From Tetraselmis striata (taxonomy: Eukaryota > Chlorophyta > Chlorodendrophyceae > Chlorodendrales > Chlorodendraceae), in contig VCJN01001697.1 in assembly GCA_006384855.1 (NCBI GenBank), positions 1 to 64,000 on the forward strand: a DNA stretch of 64,000 nt, written 5' to 3'. Positions within the stretch are counted from its first letter, which is position 1. The number at the start of each line of letters is the position of its first letter. Of the stretch, positions 9,736-21,066 are shown one piece after another. The position numbers and the translations under genes were made by a program. The notes under the pieces were generated by a model. The model saw only the letters and a program-made list of their open reading frames with translations, had not been told where the DNA came from and made no database searches.

Positions 9736-11277
9736 ATATAATTTACTGTATACGATAACGCCATGGATTTGTCGTTTTAGGTGCCCCCCCCCCCTTTTTG
9801 GCCTTTTGGGGGGCGTCCCTTCGTTCTCCCCTGCTTGATGCACAAGTACTACAAAGTACTGTCAAAAACACTGCAGTATAGATGCTATTATGTCTGTTAT
9901 GCTGGTGACGTCCCGCAAGTAGACATATACACCCTTCCACATAAGTCCGGGTTTTGCATTTTCGATCGCAAAGCGCATGCATGGGCGAGGATAACGCCGG
10001 CTGCATGTGCATACATGCTAACTACAGTGGGAATAGTTCGGGCGAACGCCTATTGCGCGCTTTATACCCACCCGCGCGACAACACGACCATTTGTGGGCG
10101 CCCTTTCAAAAACGCGAAATCAGTGCATGATGCGTTTGCGCCAGAAAGTTGTGGGTTGCGCCAACCGTCCAAACCTATGGAAATTGCGGCACTCGTCGCA
10201 CCAAACTCCGTGGATACGGCCCTTGGCGTAAGTTGCACACACCGTGCGTGTAGGCCACTGAAAGCATGTCGCTATAGGCACGACGTGACACCCCAACGAC
10301 AAATTGGCCACTGTGGGGAGCAGTTTTGGGGTGAAAATGCTGCTGTTTCTGTGGCGAACGCACGTAGGAGAGGCGCTCGATGGCCCCCTTGGGGTAGGGC
10401 AATTCTCTACTATGGGGGCGCTTGGTGGAATGCCAGTTGCACCGTTTTGTGGGCGGGGTGGCGCGGTAGGGGCGTGGATTTTGATTAATATGAAATTCCT
10501 TGAAAAATGCTGTGAAAATGGCATTTTGGCTGGTAGATGTGTGTATCGCTAGGAGGCGGCACATGCCAAGTGTTGGTGATTCGTGGTCATCCACACACAT
10601 AACGCTCTCGCACAGCCGAGTATGGGGCTTAGACACGCACTTGGCGCAAAGCCACGCGCCCGACATGGGTGGGCACATAAGGCAGTGAGGGGCAACTTGG
10701 ATGATCATCTTTGGGGATTTTTTTCCGGCGCCCCAATAAATCGAATTTTGGATTTTGAAAGATTGGTTTCGACGCAGATTTGAACGAGCAATTGCGTGGT
10801 ATTTTTAAAACAATTTTCTGAGCAAACCCTGAGAAGTTATAGCGTTTTAAAGCGAAGGGGGTGTTACTGCGCGTGGCCGACACTGATGCCACGCCAGTAT
10901 CGCAACGCGACATGTACTGGCCGCCGCCCACACGGCTGCACCTCAACCAAATGCACCCGAGCCCCTCGCCATTGTGTTTCCTCACGCGTTCACGGCCATC
11001 CCGCCGTTTGGTTGTCTATTCACGCGCGTCGGCGTGTGCGCGATATAGACCCTGGTTTTGGTGCAGTTGCAGGCGACGCCCATCCACGCACCAAGTGCAG
11101 CGTGATTCCCTAGTCAAAGGTCTTTAAGCTTCGGTTTGAGCCACTCGTCATGCAGGTCTTATAAAACCCTCTGAGATTCCAGGGTTTCATCTCACATACC
11201 CTACGTTCAGGTACCCTAGACTTCTGAAGTCTTGAGACTGCCGAAAAGGGACCCCAAACTTATTTGGAGGGGTGTAG
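9736..11277. other. No gene assigned; Cys-rich open stretch on the minus strand
   Basis: On the minus strand 10708-10175 is open and begins with Cys pairs spaced like a zinc finger (HCLMC, then WLCAKC, then LCESVMC). A second open frame at 10524-10120 contains VWCDEC. These could be pieces of a transposon zinc-binding protein, but frames do not join and I cannot name a family. The rest shows nothing. Confidence 0.3.
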
Positions 11278-11545
11278 TTGCATGAGCTAGCTGCAAAAAA
11301 CCATCAAGAAACCACACGAAAAGGCAAAAGGGAAACTTCCACTACAGCAATTGCGCGTTGGAAGCACCACCTGAAGAGGGTGCGGAATGAGCAGCCACGG
11401 GCAGACGCATCGTACTTGGCCGTCTGCACTCCGCCAGAGAGAATGCCGCCCAAGGTACCGCCATGCACGCAAGTAGAGACCATCGGCCTGCGTGCTACTG
11501 CGTTGCCACGGGTAGTCCAGCACAAAAGGAAAATGTTATGAAGAA
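11278..11545 (-). mobile_element. 3'-end relic of the LINE family seen at 21067-22436
   Basis: The stretch starting ATGAGCTAGC and running through GAGAGAATGCCGCCCA matches the 3' part of the LINE at 21067 onward in the same orientation. Only the last 250 bp or so remain. No clear target-site duplication was found. Confidence 0.5.
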
Positions 11546-12622
11546 AAGCACATTAGTACAATGTGAAAGTGTTATTAACCCCTTGACCACCCTGCCGCTG
11601 CCTACCACACTAAAATCACGAAAATTATGTAGTGATGGATGAATGCTACGATGTCAGTAACTAATGTGCATAATCTCTCACACGACACTACGCTTGGTTG
11701 TGTTGCGCCTGTCGGCGGTCTTTGTGCGCCGCGCATGTTTGCATGCTGCCTGCTGCGGACTGCTTTTGCTGCTACTGAGCTGCTGCCCTGCCTCTCTGCG
11801 CGCAAGGCCTACCTGCCCCGATAGTGCCGCGCATCCGCACGATCGGTTTAGCCCGTCTGCATGAAACACATATTTACTGCATGGTCAATCAGTTTCACTG
11901 GCATGGTGGGGGTGGCTGTTGTGAGAGTGGGTGGTATTGTGCCCTATCTCGGCCCGCGGCCAGGATTCCGCTGCGGGGTTGTCGAACGGAGACCAAGAAT
12001 AGGCGCGGCCGTACTAGTCGCTATGGATTCTCCAGTACATTATTGAGTGCTGTTTGGGATTCGACATCTTGTTTTGATGCGGGTATCCGGAACCCCCCCC
12101 CCCCCCCCCCCCCCCCGCCCGTTTTCTGACTGAGAAATAGGTAGCTAAAACAACTAATCTGCAAGGAGTAGTTGCCATCGCCGAAGACACGATTCCTGGC
12201 TCCGAAACCATGGGCAGCTGCCACTTGTCGACAACGAACGACATAGTCGCTGTACTGCGCGATGAGCGAGCGCGCAGGAAGCAGACGAAGAGACACAACG
12301 AGCAGAGACGCGCGACGAGCTGTGCTGTCTCATCCGCCTGCCCCCGCTAGGATCGCGTGCTGCGCTGTATGTACGGCACTGCTGAATGTGCGACGTGTGT
12401 GAGGTGTGCACGCATAACGTAGTGTACCGCGCCGCTTGGACCCGCGGTGGCGACCTTACACCGCACCGGCGAGGACGCACGGCCGCTCGTGCCACAGTTT
12501 GCGTATACCGGGGCTCTTCGTCTGGCGAAATCGACGACGACGGCAGTGGACTGAGGGCTGCGAGGCTAAGTTGCTCTGCGCCCCGACCGGACGTTCCAAG
12601 CGTTGTGTGGACGGCGGCAGGC
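11546..12622. other. Upstream region of the quinone oxidoreductase, no gene assigned
   Basis: Contains a C run at about 12093-12116 and no frame I can support. It should include the promoter and 5' UTR of the gene starting at 12623; no clear TATA box was seen. Confidence 0.5.
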
Positions 12623-14538
12623 ATGCAGCACCGGGCGGCGGTGTACCGCCGAGCGGCAGCCGAGGGGGTGGCGTTGGGGCAGCGAGAGCGCCCGCCATCT
12701 CCTCGAGCCGGCCAGATTCTGGCGCGGGTGGTGTGCGGTGCGCCCCCCTCCCCCCCCCCCCCCCCCCCCCCGGGCCTCCGCCCCCAAGCGCCTGATACCA
12801 ATCCCATTCGCGGCCCTATGCTGCTGTGTTATTGCCGATGACTCCCGAGCCGCAAACGCCGACGGCGTCAAATTTCGCAACGCGGCCCAGTTTTGGCCCC
12901 ATGCCAGCCGAGGCTTCCGAGTTTCGGTCGACAGAACGGGTCCGATTTCGTCTTTGTGGCTGGTCAGCTTAACCCCCCCCCCCCCCCCTGCGCCCCCCGT
13001 TTCCGACCCTACGCTAGCGGGCGTCAACCCGGTGGACGCCAAGTTTGTGGTGTGCGACAAGCTGCCCGGCTTCCTGCAGCCGCTGGCGCGCCGCCTGCTG
13101 GAGGGGCGCACGCCGGGGCTCGACTTTTCGGGGCTCGTGGAGGAGGCGCCGCCCGGGAGCGGCTTCGCGCCCGGCGACGAGGTGTACGGCACGGCGCCGC
13201 CCTTCGTGGGCAGCCTGCAGGAGCTGGTGGCGGTGCCGGTGCACCAGGTGGCGGCCAAGCCGGCCAGCCTGAGCTTCCAGGAGGCGGCAGGCCTGCCGCT
13301 GGTGGGGCTCACCGCGCTGCAGGGTGCGCCCCGACCGGCCCTGCCCCCCCTGGGGTTTTAGGGTTCTAGGGTTTGTGAGACATCGCTATTGCAGCAGGAG
13401 CGGGGGAGAGTCTGCCTCTCTTCCCCCTTTGTGTGCAGCTGCTCACCCCCGTCCCTGCTGCCCGTCCTCCCGCCGCGGCTCGTCCGGGATCGCAGCGCTG
13501 CGCGACGACCACGGGCTGCGCGCCGGGCAGCGGCTGGTGGTGCTGGGCGCGAGCGGGGGCGTGGGCCACGTGGCGGTGCAGGTGGGCAAGGCGCTGGGCG
13601 CGCACGTCACGGGCGTCTGCGGCGCCGCCAACGCGCGCTTCGTCACGGAGCGCTGCGGCGCGGACGAGGTGGTGGACTACCGGGCGGCGGGCGGCGACGG
13701 GGCGGGCGTCGCGGCCGCGCTGGGCGAGCGGGCCTCGCGCGCCGGCGCCCCCTTTGACCTCGTCCTCGACTGCGTGTCCAGCCACGACCCGCGCGACGCG
13801 GCCGCCGGCTACGAGGCGGCCATCCGGGGCGCGAGGTGAGGGCCGACCGCAGGCCGTGTCCGCGGCATAGGGCACACCGGACGCTGTCTTGGAGGGGACG
13901 CTGTTGATTACTCTTCAGGCGCGCGGACCGATCAAGTCCTTGGTGTCATGATGTCACACCGTAGGGTTTTTTTAGGGTTTATACCACGTTAACTGGTCGT
14001 ACGCCACGTTCAGAACACCGATCATCCGAGGCATGAGTAGGGCCGCGCTCTGGGACTGTCTTTGCTGGGGTGCGTCCTCGTAAGGCCGCAAGGCATGACC
14101 GGCATGCCGGGGATGATGCCTGCAGGCTTGGGTACCAGCGGCGCTCACGGTCCCGCGCTGCCGCCCGCCCGGGGCAGGTTCCACCATGACGGGGCGGGCG
14201 ACAGCGGCGCTCCGCTCGTGCGCGGCACCTACGTCTGCATCGGCGGCGTCACCTCCGACTGGCTGGCCGCCGGCCTCAAGCGCACCACGGGCCTGAGCGC
14301 CTTCTCCGCCGGGCGCGAGCTGTTCTGGGTGCGCTTCCCGCACAGCGCGCCCGCGCTCGCGGACCTCGCGCGCATGGCGGACAGCGGCGCGCTGCAGCCC
14401 TCGCTGGCGCGCGTGCTGCCCTTCACCGAGGCCGGCCTGCAGGAGGCGTTTGCGGCGCTCAACAGTCGCCGCACCGCCGGCAAGATCGTCATGAACATCG
14501 GCACGGACGCCCCGGAGGCGGCGCCCACCCGCCAGTGA
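12623..14538 (+). CDS. Quinone oxidoreductase-like protein (MDR superfamily, plastid envelope ceQORH-like)
   Basis: Exons 12623-12737, 13018-13323, 13496-13835 and 14205-14538 total 1095 nt, giving 364 residues with all junctions in phase. The start ATG gives MQHRAAVYRR, the usual opening of QOR proteins. Next come CAGVNPVDAKF, the catalytic-domain GLDFSGLV and GDEVYG, then the Rossmann motif LGASGGVGHVAVQVGKALGA that binds NADPH, and a C-terminal GKIVMNI. Zinc ligands of alcohol dehydrogenases are absent, as in zinc-free quinone reductases. Related plant proteins reduce enones and quinones at the chloroplast envelope without a cleaved transit peptide; that location is inference here. Intron 1 carries C runs near both ends; introns 2 and 3 carry telomere-like GGGTTTTAGGG motifs. 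Confidence 0.88.
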
Positions 14539-15613
14539 CAAGTTTTTCGCACACATTGGCCGCCGTCGCGACGTTCCAGACCTGCTGCGGCTGGGTCACG
14601 CCGCCTCGGAGGGCAGCGAGGAAACTCCCGGCCGCCGCGTGCTGCTGCTCCTCCGAGGGCGCACATGCGGCGGGCTGAGCCGACCCTACGCGGGTTCATG
14701 TAGCCGGGCCGTAAGACAGCTAGCTACATGCCTTAGCTACATAGTTTCACGTCTCCAGCCAAGGAGCCAAATAGCCCCACATGCATGGGCGGTGGGGATG
14801 GTCGCATGTGCCGCATCACTGCCTTGGCGGCTCGATGCAGCGCGCCTCATGGAGCTGCAGCGCGCCGTGGCGCCAACGTCAAAGGCGCCCGCCGATGTTG
14901 ACAACAGCGGCCCGCCCGCCTCTCCGCAGTCTCTGCCGGCCCTGTAGTCAAGGCAATTGTCGATGGTGGCATGTTTGGTGTTGACCTGTGGGCCAGAGCC
15001 ACGGCGATTTTCTGTAGAGATGAAGGACTGAGCAAGAGAAGATCAAGACCAGGAATCAATAGAAAAATATAGCTACAATGATTAGTTAGCAAATGGCAGT
15101 TGAGTCCGTGAAGGAGCCCAGCAGACCAGGAGGTTTTCTGCACGGTCCGTCGAGCGGCCCCGGGGAGTGTAGCGGCGCCTTCACAGACACCCCTGTTACT
15201 CAGTTGCAGCACATCTCCTCCACATGCCTATAAGCGCCCCCCTGTGCAGTCACCGAAAACTGTTGCCTCATGATCTCTTCAGAAAGCCGATGCACCAGAG
15301 GAGATGCCGCGGCAAAGAGGCACTCGCACCGTGGCATCACACGTTTTTTTTTCCCGCGCACTCGCGAAAGTCAATGGTGCCGCTGCTTCGCCACGGCCTA
15401 CCGCAGGGTGGCTGGGGGATTTGGCGGAAGCGGGCAGCATGGGGGGCCAGAGTGAGGGGGCGAGCGGGGAGGTGCCCTGCCACATGCGCACCACCCCACG
15501 GCCGCTGGACATTAAGAATGCCACGCCACGCCTCGGCGGCCAAGAGGATGCTCAGCCTGCTGCTGTGTGGTAACTTGGTGCCTGCCGTGCCTGCCTGCCT
15601 GTGTAAGCTAGGT
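14539..15613. other. Intergenic, nothing recognised
   Basis: 3' flank of the quinone oxidoreductase, leading into the satellite. No supported gene. Confidence 0.5.
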
Positions 15614-16745
15614 CGCATCGCATAGGCTCCCAGCTGCCAAGCGGCGCCCGCGCCGACATGGGGGCCGGGGGGCACACTGCTCAGCGGTTGACAACACAAC
15701 ATGGGGGGTTCAAGTTGGGCCGGGGGGGGGGGGGGGGGGGCACAGCACGCATTTTCCCACTTTCCCGCCGCACGCACAGATAAAGTGATAAAGTGATGCT
15801 GCCACTCTTACACGGATGCCGCTTATGCCTGTATGCGGTCACACCGCGTAGGTTCCCAGCTGCCAAGCGGTGCCCGCACCGACATGGGGGCCGGGGGGCA
15901 CACTGCTCAGCGGTTGACAACACCACTTGGGGGCGTTCAAGTTGGGCCGGGGAGGGGGGGGGGGGGGGGGGGGGGCGCAGTACGCATTTTCCAACTTTCC
16001 CGCTGCACGCACAGATAAAGTGATGCTGCCACTCTTACACGGATGCCGCTTATGCCTGTATGCGGTCACACCGCGTAGGTTCCCAGCTGCCAAGCGGTGC
16101 CCGCACCGACATGGGGGCCGGGGGGCACACTGCTCAGCGGTTGACAACACCCCTTGGGGGGTTCAAGTTGGGCCGGGGAAGGGGGGGGGGGGGGGGGGGG
16201 GGGGGCGCAGTACGCATTTTCCCACTTTCCCGCTGCACGCACAGATAAAGTGATAAAGTGATGCTGCCACTCTTACACGGATGCCGCTTATGCCTGTATG
16301 CGGTCACACCGCGTAGGTTCCCAGCTGCCAAGCGGTGCCCGCACCGACATGGGGGCCGGGGGGCACACTGCTCAGCGGTTGACAACACCACTTGGGGGCG
16401 TTCAAGTTGGGCCGGGGAGGGGGGGGGGGGGGGGGGGGGGGGCGCAGTACGCATTTTCCAACTTTCCCGCTGCACGCACAGATAAAGTGATGCTGCCACT
16501 CTTACACGGATGCCGCTTATGCCTGTATGCGGTCACACCGCGTAGGTTCCCAGCTGCCAAGCGGTGCCCGCACCGACATGGGGGCCGGGGGGCACACTGC
16601 TCAGCGGTTGACAACACCACTTGGGGGCGTTCAAGTTGGGCGGGGGGGTGCCCAGAGTGCGCCGCTCCCACTTTCCCGCTGCACACGTGTTACAGATAAA
16701 GTGATGCTGCCACTCTTACAGAGGGGCAGCGTATGCCTGTATGCG
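15614..16745. repeat. Tandem satellite, about five units of 213-238 bp, each with a G run
   Basis: The unit runs from ATGCTGCCACTCTTACACGG through GTTCCCAGCTGCCAAGCG, CTCAGCGGTTGACAACAC and a G run of 8-30 bases to CAGATAAAGTG. ATGCTGCC recurs at 15796, 16023, 16261, 16490 and 16703; length changes come mainly from the G run and a GATAAAGT duplication. The last unit has a decayed G run. It lies between two convergent genes. The repeated short ORFs over it are not genes. Confidence 0.9.
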
Positions 16746-17080
16746 GCTTAGGGACGCGCCAATTGCGCCGCCGTTGTATTGAAGACGGCTAGCGGAGGAG
16801 GGCACCATTGACACATGTCACTTGCACTCTTCCGGGTGTTTACCCCGCCCCGAATCGCACGGTCTTGACCTCTGCCACAAGGGGTCGCAGGTGGCGGGCA
16901 TCAAGCTCACCGCCATGCCCCCACCGCCGGCGCATCTACACGGCCATATGGAAACGGATGATCCTTGAGCTCATCCCGCGACACGGCGTGATTGGGTTGC
17001 GCTCCCGGCCGGGCGCCTGGCCCGGCCGGGCGTAGTCCGTGCCGCATCCCTTTTCCGCCCCGGGGACCCAGGCGGCGCCG

Positions 17081-18142
17081 TTACAGTGGCCCGCAGCCGA
17101 CGTCGCCCGCCAGCAGCAGCCGCCCCGCGGGCCCGAGCGGGCCGCGGCTGAGGAACGTCAGCGTCTGCGCGGCCGAGTCCACCTCCGCCACGTACACCAG
17201 CCCCGCCGCGCCCGCCAGCAGCAGCCCGCTCGGCCCCTCCGCGCGCGACACCCCCAGCACGCTGTGCCGCAGCGAGGCGTCGATGCCGTTGCCGGGCCGC
17301 AGCGGCCAGGCCCTGTTGGCCAGGGGGAAGGGAAGACCCGCCCCGGCGGGGGAAGGGGGGGGGGGGTTGGTAATACGACCGAGTTTTTTTCGCCCCCGGG
17401 ACAGGACCGGCAGCAGTGAAACCCTTCCAGCCTCTCCATCTACGCGGCCGTCTCGGCAGCGATGCAGTCACGGTAAGCCCCGGGTAGGCGACGCTCCGCC
17501 ATAGTATAAATCAAGCGTTTAGATGCCAAGGCATTCCGCGAGACTAATTGGAGGCCAGTGACGGAGCTTCCAACACCGTAAGTTGGATCAACCGTCGTCT
17601 TAAACACGACTGCCATCAAAACAGCCGGGCACTGGCTCCCGCGAAAGGTCCGCCCTACCCGTCTGGGCGCCGGCCCAGAGTATGCACTGAGTTGGAGCAA
17701 GCCCCACCCCCCATCGCAATACGACAGGGTGACGCTCACTTACGTCAATACCCACTTATCACTATCGCTTCATGTCGGATTTGTGGTCGCTTGGGGACGT
17801 GTGATTGGTGTGGCCAGTGCAGCAGGGGAAGGACGCTCGCGGGCGGGGCTGATCAGAGGGGGCGAGGCGGGGCTGCGCACCCCAAGGACCGCGCGACCGA
17901 GTGGTGCCCCGCCGGCAGCGTGTCGGCGGGGCCAAAGCCCACGCGGAAGACGCGCCCCTCCAGCTCCGCCCAGCTCACGGTGCGCCGCTGCGGCACGCGG
18001 TCGCCGCCGGCGCCGTAAAAGTAGCGCCGCAGCCGCGCCGCGCGCGCGCGACCGCGCGCCGCCTGCGTGCGGTACAGCTTCCCGGGCGGCCGGCGCAGCC
18101 CCACCACCTCCACGCGCCCGCCGGCCTGGCAACGCAGCCCAA

Positions 18143-18173
<31 letters not shown>

Positions 18174-20215
18174 TGGTGAGGAGTGTTGGCGTAGGCGGGT
18201 AGGGGCACAGGCTGATGGGTGCAACGGTCGTCGAAGCGGACTGGCTACGGCCTGATTTTAGCTAAAACCCTAAAAACGCAAACCCTAAAACCTGTAATAA
18301 GACAACAGAGAGGTGGGCAAAGTGACACTGCTGCTGACGGTAGTGAGGGCATCAATTGTAGATGGATGGATCTCCCTAAGTGCACGCTTCCCAACACGGG
18401 GAGGGGAGGAGGGGGTAGGCGAGTAGGGGCACATGCTGATGGGTGTAATGGTCTTCGAAGCGGACTGGCTAGGGCCTGATTTTAGCTTGGCCTAATAAGG
18501 AAATGGAGGGGTGGCCAAAGTGACACTCAAAGCTGCTGCTGATGGCAATGAGGGCATCAATTGTAGATGGATGGATGTCCCGAAGTGCACGCTTCCCAAC
18601 ACTCAGGGAGGATCGGGGGGGAAGGGGGGGAGGGGGGGGAGGGGCACGTGCTGATGGGTGCAACGGTCGTCGAAGCGGACTGGCTAGGGCCTGATTTTAG
18701 CTTGGCCTAATATGGAAATGTGGAGGTGGCCACATAGAGTGACACTCGAAGCTGCTGCTGATGGTAATAAGGACACTAATTGTAGATGGATGGATGTCCC
18801 GAAGTGCATGCTTCCCAACACTCAGGGAGGATGGGGGGGGAAGGGGGGGCACCGCAAAGCGCTGCGCCAGGTGGGCGCGCAGCTGCTCGTCCCCCACGAC
18901 CACGACGGTGTCCACCCGCAGCGCGCTGATGGAGTGCAGCAGCAGCTTGAGGCCCAGGCCGCGCACCCAGCCGCTGGTGTTGATGAGCATGCCCGCCGCG
19001 TCGCCGTCCTGCAGCAGCCACCCCGCCTCAGGCGCACCACGGCGGTAGGAACAGGGGAGCCCCAAGGGGGGGGGGGGGGGGCGGGGCGGGGCTGACCTGG
19101 CGGCCCCGCTTGTCCAGCGCGTCCGCAAGGCGGCGCACGAGGAACCGGTAGTGCTTGGGGCTGTGCGCGGGCGACGTGTGGCCGTAGAAGTACATGAGCG
19201 CGGCCTGGGGGGGCGGGGGGGGGGGGGGTGAGGCCTGAGCAGGAGGCGGCGGCGGCAACGGTGGGATACCACCAGGGCGGATGGGGAGGGTGGGGGGGGG
19301 GGGGGGGGGGGGCACCTCCTCCTTCTGCTGCTGCTGCCGCCCCCGCTGGGCGACGCTGCTCGAGAGCCCCGCCCGGGTCGCGCCCAGCGTGCCGGGCGGC
19401 AGCACCTCCCCCTGCCCCACGTCCAGGTCCACCAGCACGGGCGCCCACCCGGAGCGCCGCGCGTAGCCGGCCAGGGTGCGCACGAGGCCGTTCTTCCCCG
19501 CATGCTTGGGGCCGATCACCATGGTGCGCCCCCCGCGCCCCCCACCCGCAGCCGCGGCGGCGCGCTGCCGGTTCAGGCGGTCGTGCACCCCCAGGTACGC
19601 CGCCATCTGCGCCTCCGCGGACTCGCAGCAGCTGCGCCGGCAGAGGGCGGGGCATCGGGTCAGCGCGGGGCGGCTGCGGCCTGTTGGCGCCGCGGCGGTG
19701 GTTCGCGCAGCGGGTGGCCGGGAGAGGCGGCGGCGCTCACCTGCAGTGCGCCTCCCCGACCACGTCTATGCGGCACCCCGTCCACGTGAACACCTGCCAG
19801 CAAGGGTTGGGTTAGGGTAAGAGTTGGTTAGGGTAAGTGTTGGGGAGGGGGGGGGGAGGGGGGATGCGCACCGCCAGGCGCTCCTCGCTGATGCGCACCG
19901 CCTCGTGCGCTGAAATCTCCGCGCCATACAGCTCCGCGCTGCCCTCCTTCAGCTGCGGCCAGCCGTCGCAGTAGCGTCAGCGAGGTCGCGCGCCACTGCC
20001 CTTCGACGGCGCCCTGCTCAACCTCGGCGGCCCACCCCACCCGCTGTGCACCATCCCCCTCGGACCCATGTACCGCTGAAGCCCTACATCGGGAGCTCTG
20101 CCGGGCTACGCCGCATGCCACATGGGTGCGGTGGCGCAGGTGGGGTCGCTGGGGTTAGTCCCACCTTGAAGGACGCATGGCTGCCAGGTTCCCCCTCGAT
20201 CAGCAGCTGCTGCCC
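17081..20215 (-). CDS. CLP1: CLP1 polynucleotide kinase-like mRNA 3'-end processing factor (first exon missing)
   Basis: Exons, 5' to 3': 20215-20165, 19952-19872, 19793-19741, 19631-19316, 19204-19097, 19008-18853, 18125-17881, 17312-17081; 413 residues in phase, so about 20-30 residues are missing at the N-terminus. Marks of CLP1: AELYGAEI, VFTWTGC, the P-loop VIGPKHAGKN, LVDLDVGQGEVLPPGTLGA, MYFYGHTSP, MLINTSGWV, YFYGAGG, and the C-terminal LVYVAEVD. CLP1 is part of cleavage factor II in pre-mRNA 3' processing and, in animals, an RNA 5'-kinase. The P-loop ends in GKN instead of GKS/T (Asn codon 19492-19490), which should weaken Mg/ATP binding. Introns are swollen by repeats (18196-18850, 17408-17720). 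Confidence 0.88.
17408..17720. repeat. Dispersed repeat, copy 1 (in CLP1 intron)
   Basis: From CAGTGAAACCCTT through TGGGTAGGCGACGCTCCG-like and GAAAGGTCCGCCCTACCCGT to GTTGGAGCAAGCCC, diverged but collinear with 42473-42770. It lies in the CLP1 intron 17313-17880. The minus strand is largely open (17739-17440) and so is the other copy, so it may derive from a coding transposon; the family is unknown. Confidence 0.7.
18196..18850. repeat. Three tandem units of about 220 bp filling a CLP1 intron
   Basis: AAGCGGACTGGCTAGGGCCTG-like segments recur at about 18234, 18458 and 18673, each followed by GATGGATGGATGTCCC-like sequence and a G-rich block. The array takes up almost all of the intron 18126-18852. 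The first unit carries CCCTAAAAACGCAAACCCTAAAA-like telomere motifs. Confidence 0.85.
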
Positions 20216-21051
20216 CTGGTGGTTGCATCGTGAAGGCGCGGGGGGGGGGGGGGGGGGGGGGGGGGGGTCAGCGGCTGCGCCGTGCGCCCATTGCGCTCCC
20301 ACTTGTCTGTATGCCGCCCAGGCAGGACGTCATTTTGGCTGCGCATCCCAGGTTCCAGGACGACAGGCCAAGCGACTACGAGCCGCCAGGGAGGGCAGGG
20401 GGTGGCGGGTGTGCAGGTGAGGGCCGGCAGGCAGGCGCATTGCGGCCGACCTTTTGCAGCTTGAAGCGCCGGCGGGTCGCAGCGCCGGCAACACCGCCCT
20501 CGGGCCGGCGTGTCCTCCGGCGGGCGCGCGGCGCCGCGGGCCGTGGGCAGCTGCTGACGGCCAAGCAGGGCTGGACGGGCGGCCTCCAGGAGACTCCCCG
20601 ACCGCCGACGGCCCGGAACATGCCGCGCGGACTCCCCCCCCCCCTTTCCAGCTTCCCGGCGCTCCTTTTCCGGCCTTCCCGCCGACACACCTTCAGCCAC
20701 AGGCGCTCACGAGACCCGCGGCAAGCCGCCGTTTGCACCCTTCGCGCACGGCATGCGTGAATAGTCCTGCCAGTGCTGGATGGAGGGTCCACGCGAGTAA
20801 GGGCAGACGAGCGGCTGCTGCGTCGGATGACTGCGACGACGCAAGGCGCGGTCACGTCGTGGTGGGTTTTGGCGCTCGGGTACCCGGTACCAGTAGCCGC
20901 CACCCGCCCGCGCTGCTATATTATTCAGTTAGTCGCTAGCTAGCTTGACAATCTAGCTTTAGGGCCCGCCGCCACCGCCGAACTGGGCGCGGGAGCGGCG
21001 ACGGGTCATCATCACAGCAGCGCAGATGACTACGGGTACAACTACAGCCGA
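20216..21051. other. Upstream of CLP1; first CLP1 exon expected here but not found
   Basis: Contains a G run at about 20240-20267 (C run in the CLP1 sense) and several open but unsupported frames. The missing N-terminal exon of CLP1, ending in phase 0, should lie here. Confidence 0.4.
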
Positions 21052-21066
21052 AATAATGGTCAAATT

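Noticed and set aside
15681..16699. Series of Gly- or Pro-rich ORFs in both strands of the satellite
   Set aside because: Repeated reading of the same satellite unit with its G run; frames change from unit to unit.
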